Shown: positions 8,886 through 18,858, counted from the stretch's first letter. The stretch: DNA of 64,000 nucleotides from an uncultured Draconibacterium sp. (GCF_963676815.1 NZ_OY781365.1:496001-560000), one strand, 5' to 3'. Program-made: numbers and translations. The notes: generated from the letters alone by a model not told the origin.

Positions 8886-9644
8886 TTATTCACCAACAGC
8901 TTTTAACCAGGCTTCGGCCATTAATTCGGCACCGGCCATTGATGGATGTACGCCATCAGGAGTCCAGTAGGTTCCTGGTGCATGTTTAATTGCCTCGTCA
9001 AATACTTTCTGAAAAGGCACCCAAATGGTTTCAAATTCGTCCGATATCTTTTTAGCAGCAACCTGGTATTCTTGCATTGGCTTAATCCATGTTTCATCAA
9101 CCGCACTTGTTTCCAATACATAAAATGGTTCGCACAAAACTAATTTTATACCCGGAAAAGCTTCTTGTGTACGTTTCAACAAAGCGCGATAATCATTCTC
9201 ATAAATCTCAATTGTTCCGTCGTAATTTCCATCGCGAGTGTGCCAGTAATCGTTCACACCAATTAAAATACTCAGCACATCAGGTTTTAATTCCAGACAA
9301 TCTTTCTCCCAGCGATCGGCCAGTTGAAAAACTTTATTCCCGCTAATTCCACGGTTATATATTGTAAGTTGTTCCTCAGGATAGGTATTTAATAGTTGCG
9401 AAGCCGCCAAAAGCGCATAACCATTTCCGAACGACCACGCCCGGTTTGGTGATTCATTTTGTTTGTCGCGCCCGGCATCGGTTATCGAATCGCCCTGAAA
9501 CAACACGGTGTTGCCTTTCGCAAAAATTGATGCTGCCTTTTGTTCGGGCTCTGAAACACATGCCGAAACAATACTTGAAATACTTGCAGCAGCCACTGCC
9601 CCTGCTGTCGATTTATACAAAAAATTTCTTCTGGAAATACTCAT
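8886..9644 (-). CDS. SGNH/GDSL hydrolase, exported lipoprotein
   Basis: 252 residues from the chosen ATG. The N-terminus reads MSISRRNF, then a hydrophobic stretch ending SIVSAC: a twin-arginine signal followed by a lipobox, so the enzyme is probably Tat-exported and lipid-anchored. Catalytic blocks are visible: GDSIT (nucleophile Ser), RGISGN (block II Gly), GVNDYW (block III Asn) and DGVHPS (block V Asp/His). It is probably a carbohydrate or acetyl esterase. An ATG ten codons upstream (9674) is possible but would move the RR motif away from the start. Confidence 0.85.
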   Translation of the reverse strand: MSISRRNFLYKSTAGAVAAASISSIVSACVSEPEQKAASIFAKGNTVLFQGDSITDAGRDKQNESPNRAWSFGNGYALLAASQLLNTYPEEQLTIYNRGISGNKVFQLADRWEKDCLELKPDVLSILIGVNDYWHTRDGNYDGTIEIYENDYRALLKRTQEAFPGIKLVLCEPFYVLETSAVDETWIKPMQEYQVAAKKISDEFETIWVPFQKVFDEAIKHAPGTYWTPDGVHPSMAGAELMAEAWLKAVGE

Positions 9645-9828
9645 TTGGTTTATTAATGTTGATTTATAATTCACAAATTTAGGAAATTATACCTCCTGTT
9701 TAACATTTTATCGGTGCTAAATACCTCCGTAGTTTCCTTGAAATCGAAATACAACTAAAATTTACAAAACTCATTTTGGCAATTTTCGAAAACTATCCGT
9801 TATTTTAGTCTCGTTTTAGGATAGCACT

Positions 9829-10266
9829 ATGGATTTTACACAATTATCATTTGATACGCCGGTTGAATTGATCAACCAGGCCATAAAAGAGACACTTGTT
9901 GGAAGCCTCGGAATTGAAATCACAAAAATTGCAGAAGGAAGAGTTGAGGGAATGCTGGATCTTTCGGCAAAAAACTCGCGCCCCGGAGGCATTTTGCACG
10001 GCGGAGCCAACCTTGCAATGGGCGAAACATTGGCCGGTTTGGGCAGCATGTTACTGGTTGACATGAAAACTTCTGAAGTGTTGGGAATAATGGTAAACGG
10101 CAATCACACAGGGGTGTTAAAAAAAGGCAAGGCTTTGGCGGTTGCAAAAATCGTTCACCGGGGCAAACAAACGCATGTGTGGAATGTTGATATTTGCAAT
10201 GAAGAAGGGAGATTGATTTCATCTGTACGTGTTACCAATATGATTACTGTAAAGAATGACCGATAA
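9829..10266 (+). CDS. menI: Hotdog-fold thioesterase, probable DHNA-CoA thioesterase
   Basis: 145 residues of the PaaI/YbgC-like hotdog family, with the signature RPGGILHGGANLAMGETLAG in the central helix region. It is the first gene of the menaquinone operon and overlaps menF by 11 bases. By position it should hydrolyse 1,4-dihydroxy-2-naphthoyl-CoA to the free acid between MenB and MenA. The reaction is inferred from the operon plus the fold. Confidence 0.82.
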   Translation: MDFTQLSFDTPVELINQAIKETLVGSLGIEITKIAEGRVEGMLDLSAKNSRPGGILHGGANLAMGETLAGLGSMLLVDMKTSEVLGIMVNGNHTGVLKKGKALAVAKIVHRGKQTHVWNVDICNEEGRLISSVRVTNMITVKNDR

Positions 10267-11380
10267 CGAAAGATTAATACATCTAATCGACGAACTCGTT
10301 ACGCTTAATTGCTCATTTGCCCTCTGGTCGGTGCCCGGCGACAAAACGCTGGAGTTGCTTGTTTCATGCCAGGAAGCGATGATTTATCCCAACGAGGTAA
10401 GCCGCTTGAACGGGCAGGAAGGATTTGTTTTTGCACCTTATCACATCAGCGAGGAAACACCGCTGATTCTGTTGAAACCTGATATTTATAAAACGGGCAT
10501 TAAGGAAATTCTCAAGCTTAATCTTGATGATTTAAAAGTTGATCAACAGGAACAGTCCAATTACACATCGCATTATGTAATTGAGAAAAACGAGTACTTA
10601 TCTGACATTGAGCAGACTGTTGATACCATAAAAAATACGAAACTGGCAAAGGCCATCGTTTCCCGTATTATTCCGATTGAACGAAAAAATGAATCGTTGG
10701 GAAAACTCTACTCTCAGCTTTTTGAGCAAACACCAAATGCCTTTGTGTATATGGTAAACCTGCCAAAAGCCGGTTTGTGGATGGGAGCCACTCCGGAGAT
10801 TCTTTTAAAATCGGAAGGCAAATTAATGGAAACCGTTTCGCTGGCCGGAACGCAGCCTCGTGTTTCAGGAACAGAATATGGATGGAGCACCAAAGACATT
10901 GAAGAGCAAGCTTTTGTTTCGCGTTACCTGGTTGATTTGCTGTATCGCTTTGATATTCACCGGTACACCACTCGCGGACCGGAAACCCTTGAGAGCGGAA
11001 AAGTAGCACATCTGTTTACCAGTTTTCTGTTTGCCAAAAAGAAATTGGACGACTGTTTGGGTGATTTTATTGCCGAGCTGCATCCAACACCTGCGGTTTG
11101 TGGTTTTCCAAAATCGAAAGCCGATAAATTCATTCGCACCATAGAAAAACACGACAGACGATACTACAGTGGATTTCTTGGTCCGTGGCAGCTAAAAGAT
11201 TCAGTAAGATTATTTGTAAATTTGCGCTGCATGGAAATAATTCCGGAAAAATACATGCTTTATGCAGGTGGTGGAATTACTTCAAGGTCGGTTCCCGAAG
11301 AAGAATGGGAAGAGACCAACAACAAAGCAAAAACATTGTTATCGGCAATAGAAGCTATACGACAGAATGATCTCAACTAA
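10256..11380 (+). CDS. menF: Isochorismate synthase
   Basis: 374 residues of the chorismate-binding family. Recognisable blocks are KLAKAIVSRI, the SLAGTQPR region, HPTPAVCG and the C-terminal LYAGGGITSRS, all in the conserved catalytic half. It converts chorismate to isochorismate, the first committed step of menaquinone synthesis. EntC- or salicylate-type roles are excluded only by context: every neighbour is a men gene. It overlaps menI by 11 and menD by 14 bases, indicating translational coupling. Confidence 0.93.
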   Translation: MTDNERLIHLIDELVTLNCSFALWSVPGDKTLELLVSCQEAMIYPNEVSRLNGQEGFVFAPYHISEETPLILLKPDIYKTGIKEILKLNLDDLKVDQQEQSNYTSHYVIEKNEYLSDIEQTVDTIKNTKLAKAIVSRIIPIERKNESLGKLYSQLFEQTPNAFVYMVNLPKAGLWMGATPEILLKSEGKLMETVSLAGTQPRVSGTEYGWSTKDIEEQAFVSRYLVDLLYRFDIHRYTTRGPETLESGKVAHLFTSFLFAKKKLDDCLGDFIAELHPTPAVCGFPKSKADKFIRTIEKHDRRYYSGFLGPWQLKDSVRLFVNLRCMEIIPEKYMLYAGGGITSRSVPEEEWEETNNKAKTLLSAIEAIRQNDLN

Positions 11381-13049
11381 AAAGCACGTTCAACAACTGG
11401 CAGCACTTCTTTATCAGAAGGGAATAAACGACGTGGTTATCTCTCCCGGATCGCGCAACGGGCCAATGATAAACACTTTTGCGGGAAATGGTTTATTCAA
11501 GTGCCGCAATGTAGTTGACGAACGCAGTGCAGCTTATTTTGCAATGGGTTTGGCGCAAGCGCTGAAAAAACCGGTTGTTATTGTTTGCAGCTCGGGGACA
11601 GCAACACTCAATTATGCACCTGCAATTGCCGAAGCTTATTATTTGAATATTCCGCTGATAGTAATAACTGCCGATCGTCCCGAATACTGGATCGACCAGC
11701 TCGAAAACCAGTGCATCAACCAAAAAGGTATCTATTCCAACTTTGTAAAAAAGGAATACAACCTTCCTTTGGAAGAATCGGAAACAGAATTATGGCAAGC
11801 TGCCCGCGAAATAAACGAGTGCCTTAATGAAGCTGTTGCGGGGAAACCTGCACCGGTACATATTAATGTTCCGCTGGAAGAACCGTTGCACAATTTACTG
11901 GACGCAGAATTACCGGCTGTAAAAGCAATCGATGCTAATGAATCTGTTTTAGAAATTGATACAGCAAGTCTGAAAAAGTTTGCAACTGAGTTAAATGCAT
12001 CGAATAAAGTACTGATTTTGGCCGGGCAACAAAACCATGATCAGGAACTGGAAAACCTTTTGGCGGAGTTTATTGAAAAAACAGGAGCCGTTGTTTTAAA
12101 AGAACATTTGGCAAATCTGAACGATGAACAGTTTTGCGGAAGTATAGATACGATGATGGCAGCCATTTTAGAAGATACTCCGGCAGATTTTCAGCCGGAT
12201 ATTCTGATCACTTTTGGCGGGCATTTTGTTTCAAAGTCGCTGAAACAGTTTTTGCGAAAAAACAAAGCAGGTCAACACTGGCACCTTTCTCCTGCCAACG
12301 ATCATTACGATACTTATCAATCGCTGACAGAAGTTGTACAGACTGATGCAAAGACCTTTTTCTCACAACTAATACCTGAAGTAAGCGAGAATGAAGAGGA
12401 CTATTTGAATCGTTGGGCAACCAAGGAAAACGAAGTCAATCAACTGCGCGATCAATATATTTCGGAAAGTCCGTTTTCTGATCTGAAAGTAATTGCAGAA
12501 GTTAGCCAATCAATTCCTGAAAATTCGATTATACACCTTGGAAACAGTTCTCCAGTGCGTTATGCATTAATTGCTGACTGGGCAAAAAACTCTACTTTTT
12601 TAAGTAATCGTGGCACCAGCGGAATCGACGGACCGATGTCCACGGCAGTGGGTTATGCATCTGTTTCTGAAAAAATAAATACGGTGCTGATTGGCGACTT
12701 GTCGTTTTTCTATGATTCAAACGCCCTGTGGAACAATTACCTTGGCAAAAATCTGCGGATCATCGTTATCAATAACGGCGGCGGAAATATTTTTAGTTTG
12801 ATAAAAGGACCAGGCGAATCACCTGCATTCAATCAGCATTTTTATGCCGAAAATAAATTCAAAGCACAAGGCATTGCTCAAACGTTTGGATTGGATTATT
12901 TAAGTGCGGAAAATGAAGAGGAATTAAAAGATTCGCTTGCAGAGTTGTATTCCCCAACAAGAAAAAAACCGACAATCCTGGAAGTTTTTACTGATGCTGA
13001 AGTGAATACAAAAACATTCCGGGGCCTTTTTAAGTTTGTAAAACAATAA
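11367..13049 (+). CDS. menD: SEPHCHC synthase (2-oxoglutarate decarboxylase type)
   Basis: 560 residues, the usual MenD length. The thiamine-diphosphate enzyme fold shows the N-terminal SPGSRNGPM motif, the glutamate-containing DERSAAYFAMGLAQ motif, SSGTATLNYAPA, and the C-terminal cofactor-binding GDLSFFYDSNAL with NNGGGNIF. It condenses isochorismate with 2-oxoglutarate to SEPHCHC. Downstream menB follows after 12 bases. Confidence 0.96.
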   Translation: MISTKKHVQQLAALLYQKGINDVVISPGSRNGPMINTFAGNGLFKCRNVVDERSAAYFAMGLAQALKKPVVIVCSSGTATLNYAPAIAEAYYLNIPLIVITADRPEYWIDQLENQCINQKGIYSNFVKKEYNLPLEESETELWQAAREINECLNEAVAGKPAPVHINVPLEEPLHNLLDAELPAVKAIDANESVLEIDTASLKKFATELNASNKVLILAGQQNHDQELENLLAEFIEKTGAVVLKEHLANLNDEQFCGSIDTMMAAILEDTPADFQPDILITFGGHFVSKSLKQFLRKNKAGQHWHLSPANDHYDTYQSLTEVVQTDAKTFFSQLIPEVSENEEDYLNRWATKENEVNQLRDQYISESPFSDLKVIAEVSQSIPENSIIHLGNSSPVRYALIADWAKNSTFLSNRGTSGIDGPMSTAVGYASVSEKINTVLIGDLSFFYDSNALWNNYLGKNLRIIVINNGGGNIFSLIKGPGESPAFNQHFYAENKFKAQGIAQTFGLDYLSAENEEELKDSLAELYSPTRKKPTILEVFTDAEVNTKTFRGLFKFVKQ

Positions 13050-13061
13050 AAACAACATACA

Positions 13062-13886
13062 ATGAGTACAAAACGACAATGGGAAACCATTAAAGAATAC
13101 GAAGATATATTTTTTGATTATTATGACGGAATTGGCAAAATCACCATCAACCGTGAGCAGGTGCGCAATGCATTTCGTCCAACAACGGTTAACAACATTA
13201 GCGATGCCTTGCACATTTGCCGCGAAGACAACCGTATAAATGTAATTGTGCTGACAGGTGCCGGCGATAAAGCATTTTGCTCGGGTGGCGACCAGAATGT
13301 AAAAGGAACCGGTGGTTATATCGACGAAAATGGTATTCCGCGCCTGAACATTCTTGAGGTTCAAAAACAAATTCGCAGCATGCCAAAACCGGTAATTGCC
13401 ATGGTGAATGGTTATGCCATTGGCGGCGGTCATGTACTGCATGTGGTTTGCGACATCAGTATTGCCAGCGAAAACGCCATTTTTGGTCAGACCGGTCCTA
13501 AAGTGGGTAGCTTCGATGCAGGCTTGGGTTCATCCTACCTGGCCAGTGTTGTGGGACAAAAGAAAGCCCGCGAAATATGGTTTATGTGCCGTCAATACTC
13601 GGCTGCCGAGGCACTTGAAATGGGACTGGTAAATAAAGTAGTTCCACTCGATCAGCTGGAAGATGAGGTGGTTGCCTGGGCACAAAAGATGCAGGAACAC
13701 AGTCCACTGGCACTTCGCATGCTAAAATTGGGATTAAACGCCGAGCTCGACGGGCAGATTGGAATTCAGGAATTCGCAGGAAACGCCACATTGTTGTACT
13801 ACCTCACCGAGGAAGCACAGGAGGGAAAACATGCGTTCCTTGAAAAACGTAAACCTGACTTTAAGAAATACCCAAAATTCCCATAA
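13062..13886 (+). CDS. menB: 1,4-dihydroxy-2-naphthoyl-CoA synthase
   Basis: 274 residues of the crotonase superfamily. Oxyanion-hole segments FCSGGDQNVKG and NGYAIGGGHVL are present, together with the MenB-specific TGPKVGSFDAGLGS loop and the C-terminal KRKPDFKKYP tail. It cyclises O-succinylbenzoyl-CoA to the naphthoyl-CoA ring, which MenI would then hydrolyse. Confidence 0.97.
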   Translation: MSTKRQWETIKEYEDIFFDYYDGIGKITINREQVRNAFRPTTVNNISDALHICREDNRINVIVLTGAGDKAFCSGGDQNVKGTGGYIDENGIPRLNILEVQKQIRSMPKPVIAMVNGYAIGGGHVLHVVCDISIASENAIFGQTGPKVGSFDAGLGSSYLASVVGQKKAREIWFMCRQYSAAEALEMGLVNKVVPLDQLEDEVVAWAQKMQEHSPLALRMLKLGLNAELDGQIGIQEFAGNATLLYYLTEEAQEGKHAFLEKRKPDFKKYPKFP

Positions 13887-13918
13887 CTTAAGCTGGAAAA
13901 AGAAAGTATAGAATTGTT

Positions 13919-14824
13919 ATGGCAACAGCAAAAAGTTGGGTAAATGCAGCACGATTACGCACCCTGCCTCTGGCATTATCGGGCATTTTAATGGGCTCGG
14001 CACTGGCAGCATTTTGGCATGGGTTTAACTGGCTGATTTTTATTCTTGCAATGCTCACCGCAACGCTAATACAGGTGTTCTCGAACTTCGCCAACGATTA
14101 CGGCGATTTCCAAAAAGGCACCGACAATCATCAGCGTTTGGGGCCAACACGAACGATGCAGGGTGGGGAGATCACCATAAAAGAAATGAAATCCGGAATG
14201 TTTATCGTTGCCGGATTAAGCTTCATTTTAGGAATTATTTTGGTTTTTACAGGAACCTGGCACCACAGTCCAACGGCATTTTTTGTGTTTATTGGCCTGG
14301 GAATTCTGGCACTGCTCGCAGCCTATTTTTACACTGCAGGCAAACGTTCGTACGGATATATTGGACTGGGAGATTTGTTTGTTTTTCTGTTTTTTGGTTT
14401 GCTGCCCGTGATCGGTGTTTTTTACCTGCACAACAATGTGATTGAAACCGCTGTTTGGCTACCAGCCATTAGTATGGGATTATTCAGCACCGGAGTTTTA
14501 AACCTGAACAATACCCGCGACATTGAAAACGACAAACAATCGGGAAAAATTACCATTGCCGTAAAACTGGGGCCGCTCAAAAGCCGAATTTACCACGCCT
14601 CTATGATTTTATTAGGCTGGTTGGCACTGATCGTTTTTACCATAGAACAACAAAAAACAGCATGGCAATGGTTGTTTTTACTCGTATTACCGATTTCAAT
14701 TCTCGATCTGATAAAAATATTTCGCATAAAAGACAGTCGCCAGCTTGACCCATTTTTAAAGCGACTGGCACTGCAAACTTTGGCATTAACATTACTGTTC
14801 TCGCTTGGATTGATACTATCATGA
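13919..14824 (+). CDS. menA: 1,4-dihydroxy-2-naphthoate polyprenyltransferase
   Basis: 301 residues with about eight to nine membrane helices, UbiA prenyltransferase superfamily. Both Asp-rich motifs are visible: NDYGDFQKGTD near 60-70 and NTRDIENDKQSG near 200. It attaches the polyprenyl tail to DHNA in the inner membrane. It overlaps menC by 4 bases (ATGA), so the two are translationally coupled. Confidence 0.95.
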   Translation: MATAKSWVNAARLRTLPLALSGILMGSALAAFWHGFNWLIFILAMLTATLIQVFSNFANDYGDFQKGTDNHQRLGPTRTMQGGEITIKEMKSGMFIVAGLSFILGIILVFTGTWHHSPTAFFVFIGLGILALLAAYFYTAGKRSYGYIGLGDLFVFLFFGLLPVIGVFYLHNNVIETAVWLPAISMGLFSTGVLNLNNTRDIENDKQSGKITIAVKLGPLKSRIYHASMILLGWLALIVFTIEQQKTAWQWLFLLVLPISILDLIKIFRIKDSRQLDPFLKRLALQTLALTLLFSLGLILS

Positions 14825-15849
14825 TAAAAGCACGCTACCAAAAATATGAGCTGCATTTTAAGCAACCTGCCGGAACATCGCGCGGAGTGTTAAAAACACG
14901 CACAGTTTGGTATCTGTTTTTGGAGGAGAATGGTTTGACAGGACTTGGTGAATGTGCACCACTGCCGGGATTAAGTATTGAAACGCCGGAACAAATTGAA
15001 GAGCAACTGGAGAAGATCTGCGACGATCCGCAACCTTTTATCAGTTCAATCGACTTACTTCAAGATTTCCCATCGCTGAAATTTGCGCTGGAAGCAGCAC
15101 TGCTGGATTTAAAAAACGTTGGAAAAAGAGAACCATTCCCTACGTCTTTTACGCGAGGAGAAGCCGGTATTCCAATAAACGGGCTCATTTGGATGAACGA
15201 TATCGAGAACATGCAAGGCCAGATTGAAGAAAAACTGGCAGCAGGTTTTCAGTGTATTAAATTAAAAATCGGGGCAAAAGATTTTGAACAGGAACTATCA
15301 CTATTAAAAGCTGTCCGCGAACGTTTTTCCAGCGATCAGATTATTCTTCGGGTGGATGCAAATGGTGCTTTTGATTCCGAATCTGCTCCCGAAAAATTGA
15401 AACGACTTGCAGAATTGCAGCTCCATTCTATTGAACAACCGATACATGCAGGACAATGGACAGAAATGGCTGAATTGTGTAAAACCACTCCCCTGCCCAT
15501 CGCTCTCGATGAGGAACTGATTGGCATCAATAACAGAGAAGATAAAATACAACTACTCGACACGATCTGCCCGCAATTTTTGGTACTAAAACCGAGCTTG
15601 CACGGTGGCATTTCAGGTTGCGACGAGTGGATAAAACTGGCCAACGAACGTTCCATTGGTTGGTGGATTACGTCGTACCTTGAATCGAATATAGGGTTAA
15701 ATGCCATTGCGCAGTGGGCTTTTACAAAGAACACGACCATGCACCAGGGATTGGGAACCGGCCAGCTTTTTACCAATAACATTGAATCGCCGCTTGAAAT
15801 TCGTGGCGAGAAATTGTGGCTCAATCCAACAAAATCATTCGAGATGTAA
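14821..15849 (+). CDS. menC: o-succinylbenzoate synthase
   Basis: 342 residues, enolase superfamily (muconate-lactonising branch). Catalytic features: KLKIG around 142, RVDANGAF with a metal-binding Asp near 178, SIEQP with a metal Glu, and LDEEL with the third acidic ligand. It dehydrates SHCHC to o-succinylbenzoate. The stop overlaps the menE start (TAATG). No menH gene is in this operon, so SEPHCHC to SHCHC must be handled elsewhere or spontaneously. Confidence 0.93.
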   Translation: MIKARYQKYELHFKQPAGTSRGVLKTRTVWYLFLEENGLTGLGECAPLPGLSIETPEQIEEQLEKICDDPQPFISSIDLLQDFPSLKFALEAALLDLKNVGKREPFPTSFTRGEAGIPINGLIWMNDIENMQGQIEEKLAAGFQCIKLKIGAKDFEQELSLLKAVRERFSSDQIILRVDANGAFDSESAPEKLKRLAELQLHSIEQPIHAGQWTEMAELCKTTPLPIALDEELIGINNREDKIQLLDTICPQFLVLKPSLHGGISGCDEWIKLANERSIGWWITSYLESNIGLNAIAQWAFTKNTTMHQGLGTGQLFTNNIESPLEIRGEKLWLNPTKSFEM

Positions 15850-16898
15850 TGGAGATCTTTCCGGCACATATCAGTATAAACGGCAAATTGAAGAGCATTG
15901 AGCAATTGCTGCCTCACAAGCCTGATAAAGATTGGGAAGGCCATTGGATTAATTTTCTGTCAGAATGGTACGATGGTAATGATTTCATTGAAGTGCAAAC
16001 ATCGGGCAGTACCGGAACACCAAAAACCATAAAACTCAAAAAAGACTTTGTGGCTGCAAGCGCATTGCGCACCATTCGCTTTTTTGATTTACACGAAGGC
16101 GACCGCATTTTGCATTGTCTGCCCAGTAATTTTATTGCCGGCAAGTTAATGACTGTTCGTGCCCTTGTTGGTAAACTTGATCTTCATCTAGCTGATCCGG
16201 CGTCTGATTTTAGCTATCTGCCAAACGATAAGCCAATAAAGTTTGCTGCCATGGTAGTTAATCAGGTGAAAAAATACCTGGAGTTACCCGCACAGAAAAT
16301 CGAAATTTTGTTGATCGGTGGTTCAGCAATTCCACAACCGTTGGAAGAACAACTGCAGCAAATTGCAACACAATGTTATTCGAGTTACGCGATGACCGAA
16401 ACAGCAACCCACATTGCTTTACGTAAGTTAAACGGCGAAAACAAAACGGCTTACGACACTTGTCTGGATGATATTTCAGTGGAACTGGATGAACGCGGTT
16501 GTATTCGTATTCTGATGCCGGGACTTGAAAACGGAGCTATTCAAACAAATGATTTGGGAGAGTTAAAAGACCGCCATCAATTTAAGGTGCTTGGGCGAGT
16601 TGACAACGTAATCATTTCCGGAGGCATTAAATTTTATCCCGAACAAATTGAAGAGAAACTGGCAAAACAAATGCCACTACCTTTTGCAATTAGTTCAGCC
16701 CCCGACGAGCGGCTTGGGCAAAAACTCATCCTTCTGATTGAAGGAAAAACAGACGAAAAATTAAAAACTACCGTTCAAAAAAACTGTCGCAAGTCACTCC
16801 GAAAATACGAACTTCCCAAAGAAATTCTGTTTATAGAAAAACTGCCACGTACCGAAAATAGCAAGATTGACCGAAAAAAATTAAACAGTTCTGATTAA
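15849..16898 (+). CDS. menE: o-succinylbenzoate-CoA ligase, short form
   Basis: 349 residues of the adenylate-forming (ANL) superfamily, shorter than the usual 450-500 for MenE. The P-loop QTSGSTGTPKTIKLKK, the YAMTETATHIA motif, GRVDNVIISGG and the C-terminal PRTENSKIDRKK lysine are all present, so the catalytic core is complete. It activates o-succinylbenzoate for MenB. The chosen ATG overlaps the menC stop; an ATG 11 codons upstream would lie inside menC and is unlikely. Last gene of the operon. Confidence 0.9.
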   Translation: MEIFPAHISINGKLKSIEQLLPHKPDKDWEGHWINFLSEWYDGNDFIEVQTSGSTGTPKTIKLKKDFVAASALRTIRFFDLHEGDRILHCLPSNFIAGKLMTVRALVGKLDLHLADPASDFSYLPNDKPIKFAAMVVNQVKKYLELPAQKIEILLIGGSAIPQPLEEQLQQIATQCYSSYAMTETATHIALRKLNGENKTAYDTCLDDISVELDERGCIRILMPGLENGAIQTNDLGELKDRHQFKVLGRVDNVIISGGIKFYPEQIEEKLAKQMPLPFAISSAPDERLGQKLILLIEGKTDEKLKTTVQKNCRKSLRKYELPKEILFIEKLPRTENSKIDRKKLNSSD

Positions 16899-17016
16899 CC
16901 AAACTCCCTCAAACACAACACTTCTATAAAATCAACTAAAATTTATTTCACTTTTTTTCACCTAGCTTGTAACAATTTATGTTTTTTGGTTTCAAAGGGG
17001 AAATTACTTGAACGGA

Positions 17017-17514
17017 ATGAGCAACAGAGCGCACAAGATACAATTTGAAGAGTTATACCAGCAATACCTGCCAATGGTGCTGCAAATGTGCAGGGGCTAT
17101 ATGAAAGGGCACGACGAATTGGCGAAAGACCTGGCGCAGGAAGTATTTATAAACGTTTGGAATGCACTCCCCGGTTTTCAAGGCAAATCAACTTACAAAA
17201 CGTGGATTTACAGAATAACTGTAAACTCGTGCCTCAGCTACCTTCGCAACAAAAAACACCAGGCAAATATTCCAATCGAAACGGTTGCGCAAAACCATAG
17301 CGACGAAACACATGAAAAGGAATTGGAGGTTGAAACGCTGTACGTTGCAATTGGGAGTTTACCCGAAATCGACCGACTGATTATAATGATGGTGCTCAAT
17401 CAGGTCGATTACGAAGAAATAGCCGATGTGATGGGGCTTAGCTCCGGAAATTTACGTGTGCGAATTCACCGAATTAAAAAGAACCTGAAAAACTATTTGA
17501 ACAATGCAAACTGA
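17017..17514 (+). CDS. ECF-type RNA polymerase sigma factor
   Basis: 165 residues with region 2 (FEELYQQYLPMVLQMC then DLAQEVFINVWNALPGFQG) and region 4 (LPEIDRLIIMMVLNQVDYEE then IADVMGLSSGNLRVRIHRIK). It directs RNA polymerase to a small regulon; targets unknown. The following membrane gene overlaps by 11 bases and is the natural candidate for its regulator. A TTG at 17008 sits 7 bases after a good AAAGGGG Shine-Dalgarno-like run and is an alternative start that would add MNG. Confidence 0.9.
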   Translation: MSNRAHKIQFEELYQQYLPMVLQMCRGYMKGHDELAKDLAQEVFINVWNALPGFQGKSTYKTWIYRITVNSCLSYLRNKKHQANIPIETVAQNHSDETHEKELEVETLYVAIGSLPEIDRLIIMMVLNQVDYEEIADVMGLSSGNLRVRIHRIKKNLKNYLNNAN

Positions 17515-18097
17515 ATTTAACGACATAAAACAACTTTGGAAACAGAGTAAAACAAGTGCCCAAAATAGCTCCGATTCGTCCAACATCATAAAAATGGCTG
17601 AACAGAAAAAACGAAGTTCAACAAGAACACAGTTGGCCAATATTATCATCTTGGTAGTGGTTGTTTTTGGGTTGCTGGCTTACTTTCAGCTGGTAGCAAA
17701 ATTTCAGTCTCCGCTAAGTTTTATTGGAGAAATTTTAATGTGTGGCAGTATAATTCTGCGAATTGGGATTGAACTGGCCAGTATATTTTATGCCAAACGA
17801 ATTGATTTAAGCGAAACCGCCCTGAAAAGTAACGATACCATTCTTCGCTATTACAACTTCAGAAAGAAGATTCATGGCAGCGTTACCATTTCAATTATTA
17901 TACTGTACAGCATTGGATTTTACCTGCTTACCCCCGAGTTTTCCAACTATTTTCCACTTTGGCTACTCGTCCTCATCGACCTATCGTATATTTTGGCAGC
18001 TCTCATTTTTAGTTATTTCATTCGCTCTGCAATTCAGCGCGAAATGAAAGCACTAAAGGAAATGAAACGACTACGCGAAGACCTGCTCACACAATAA
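17504..18097 (+). CDS. Membrane protein coupled to the ECF sigma factor (possible anti-sigma)
   Basis: 197 residues: a soluble N-terminus of about 45 residues (MQTEFNDIKQLWKQSKT), four hydrophobic segments between about 48 and 165, then a charged C-terminal helix. The start is inside the sigma gene, so translation is coupled. Soluble head plus membrane domain next to an ECF gene is the usual anti-sigma arrangement, but I see no known anti-sigma motif such as the zinc HxxxCxxC. Function is inferred from context only. Confidence 0.65.
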   Translation: MQTEFNDIKQLWKQSKTSAQNSSDSSNIIKMAEQKKRSSTRTQLANIIILVVVVFGLLAYFQLVAKFQSPLSFIGEILMCGSIILRIGIELASIFYAKRIDLSETALKSNDTILRYYNFRKKIHGSVTISIIILYSIGFYLLTPEFSNYFPLWLLVLIDLSYILAALIFSYFIRSAIQREMKALKEMKRLREDLLTQ

Positions 18098-18191
18098 AAA
18101 AAGGTACATAAAATAAGCTGATGGCCTCAAATAAAAACGATGCCACAGCAATACATATGCATTTTTCACAACAACTTTTAAACAAAAACAC

Positions 18192-18788
18192 ATGATGACA
18201 AAAACACAACTCGACGCTTTACGAATTGAATTAAGTATAAAAGCAAAAAACGGAATCGATTTTATTCTTGCAGCAACAATTATCTGGTGTTTGATTGCCG
18301 TAATATGGACACTCCCCTTTTCAGCTTACGACCGCAGCGTTTTCACTTTTATCGCCGGGAGTTTCCTGCTACCACTTGCTTTTGGTCTGTCCAAACTATT
18401 AAAAACAAGTTGGAAAATCCCTGAGAATCCCCTACAACCGTTGGGTTTGTGGTTAAATTTTGCCCAATTATTCTACTTCCCGTTTTTGATATTTATATTG
18501 ATAAAACATCCCGATTATTTTCTGATGACCTACGCCATAATTACCGGCGCCCACTTTTTCCCGTATGCCTGGTATTACAACAACAAAGCTTACGCGGTAA
18601 TGGCAGGAATTATTTCTGTGGGAAGTTTGTTGTTGGCCTTACGTTTGTCGGTTAACGATTTCTACCTTGCCGGATTTTTTATGGCAGTCTGTCTGTTTAT
18701 TCTTGCCATTTGGAATTATATAATCTATCAGAAACGAAAATTAGCAGATAAAGAAACTTCTGCAGCAATAGTGCAGAGCCGAGATTAA
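18192..18788 (+). CDS. Integral membrane protein, DUF7010-like
   Basis: 198 residues with six or seven hydrophobic segments, a charged N-terminus (TKTQLDALRIELSIKAKNG) and a charged C-terminal tail. The pattern and the YPFAYAW-like region (HFFPYAWYYNN) recall a widespread uncharacterised membrane family. It may continue the sigma operon (94-base gap) or be independent. The start could be either of two adjacent ATGs. No function assigned. Confidence 0.65.
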   Translation: MMTKTQLDALRIELSIKAKNGIDFILAATIIWCLIAVIWTLPFSAYDRSVFTFIAGSFLLPLAFGLSKLLKTSWKIPENPLQPLGLWLNFAQLFYFPFLIFILIKHPDYFLMTYAIITGAHFFPYAWYYNNKAYAVMAGIISVGSLLLALRLSVNDFYLAGFFMAVCLFILAIWNYIIYQKRKLADKETSAAIVQSRD

Positions 18789-18858
18789 ACTAACTTTAGC
18801 TTGTTTAAAATACCGGTGTTCTTCCATTATGAACAAAGAGGCTAAACAATATTTTTAC

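Noticed and set aside
17008..17016. TTG start for the ECF sigma factor
   Set aside because: It has good spacing from an AAAGGGG run, but the ATG at 17017 is the ordinary start for this family; kept only as an alternative.
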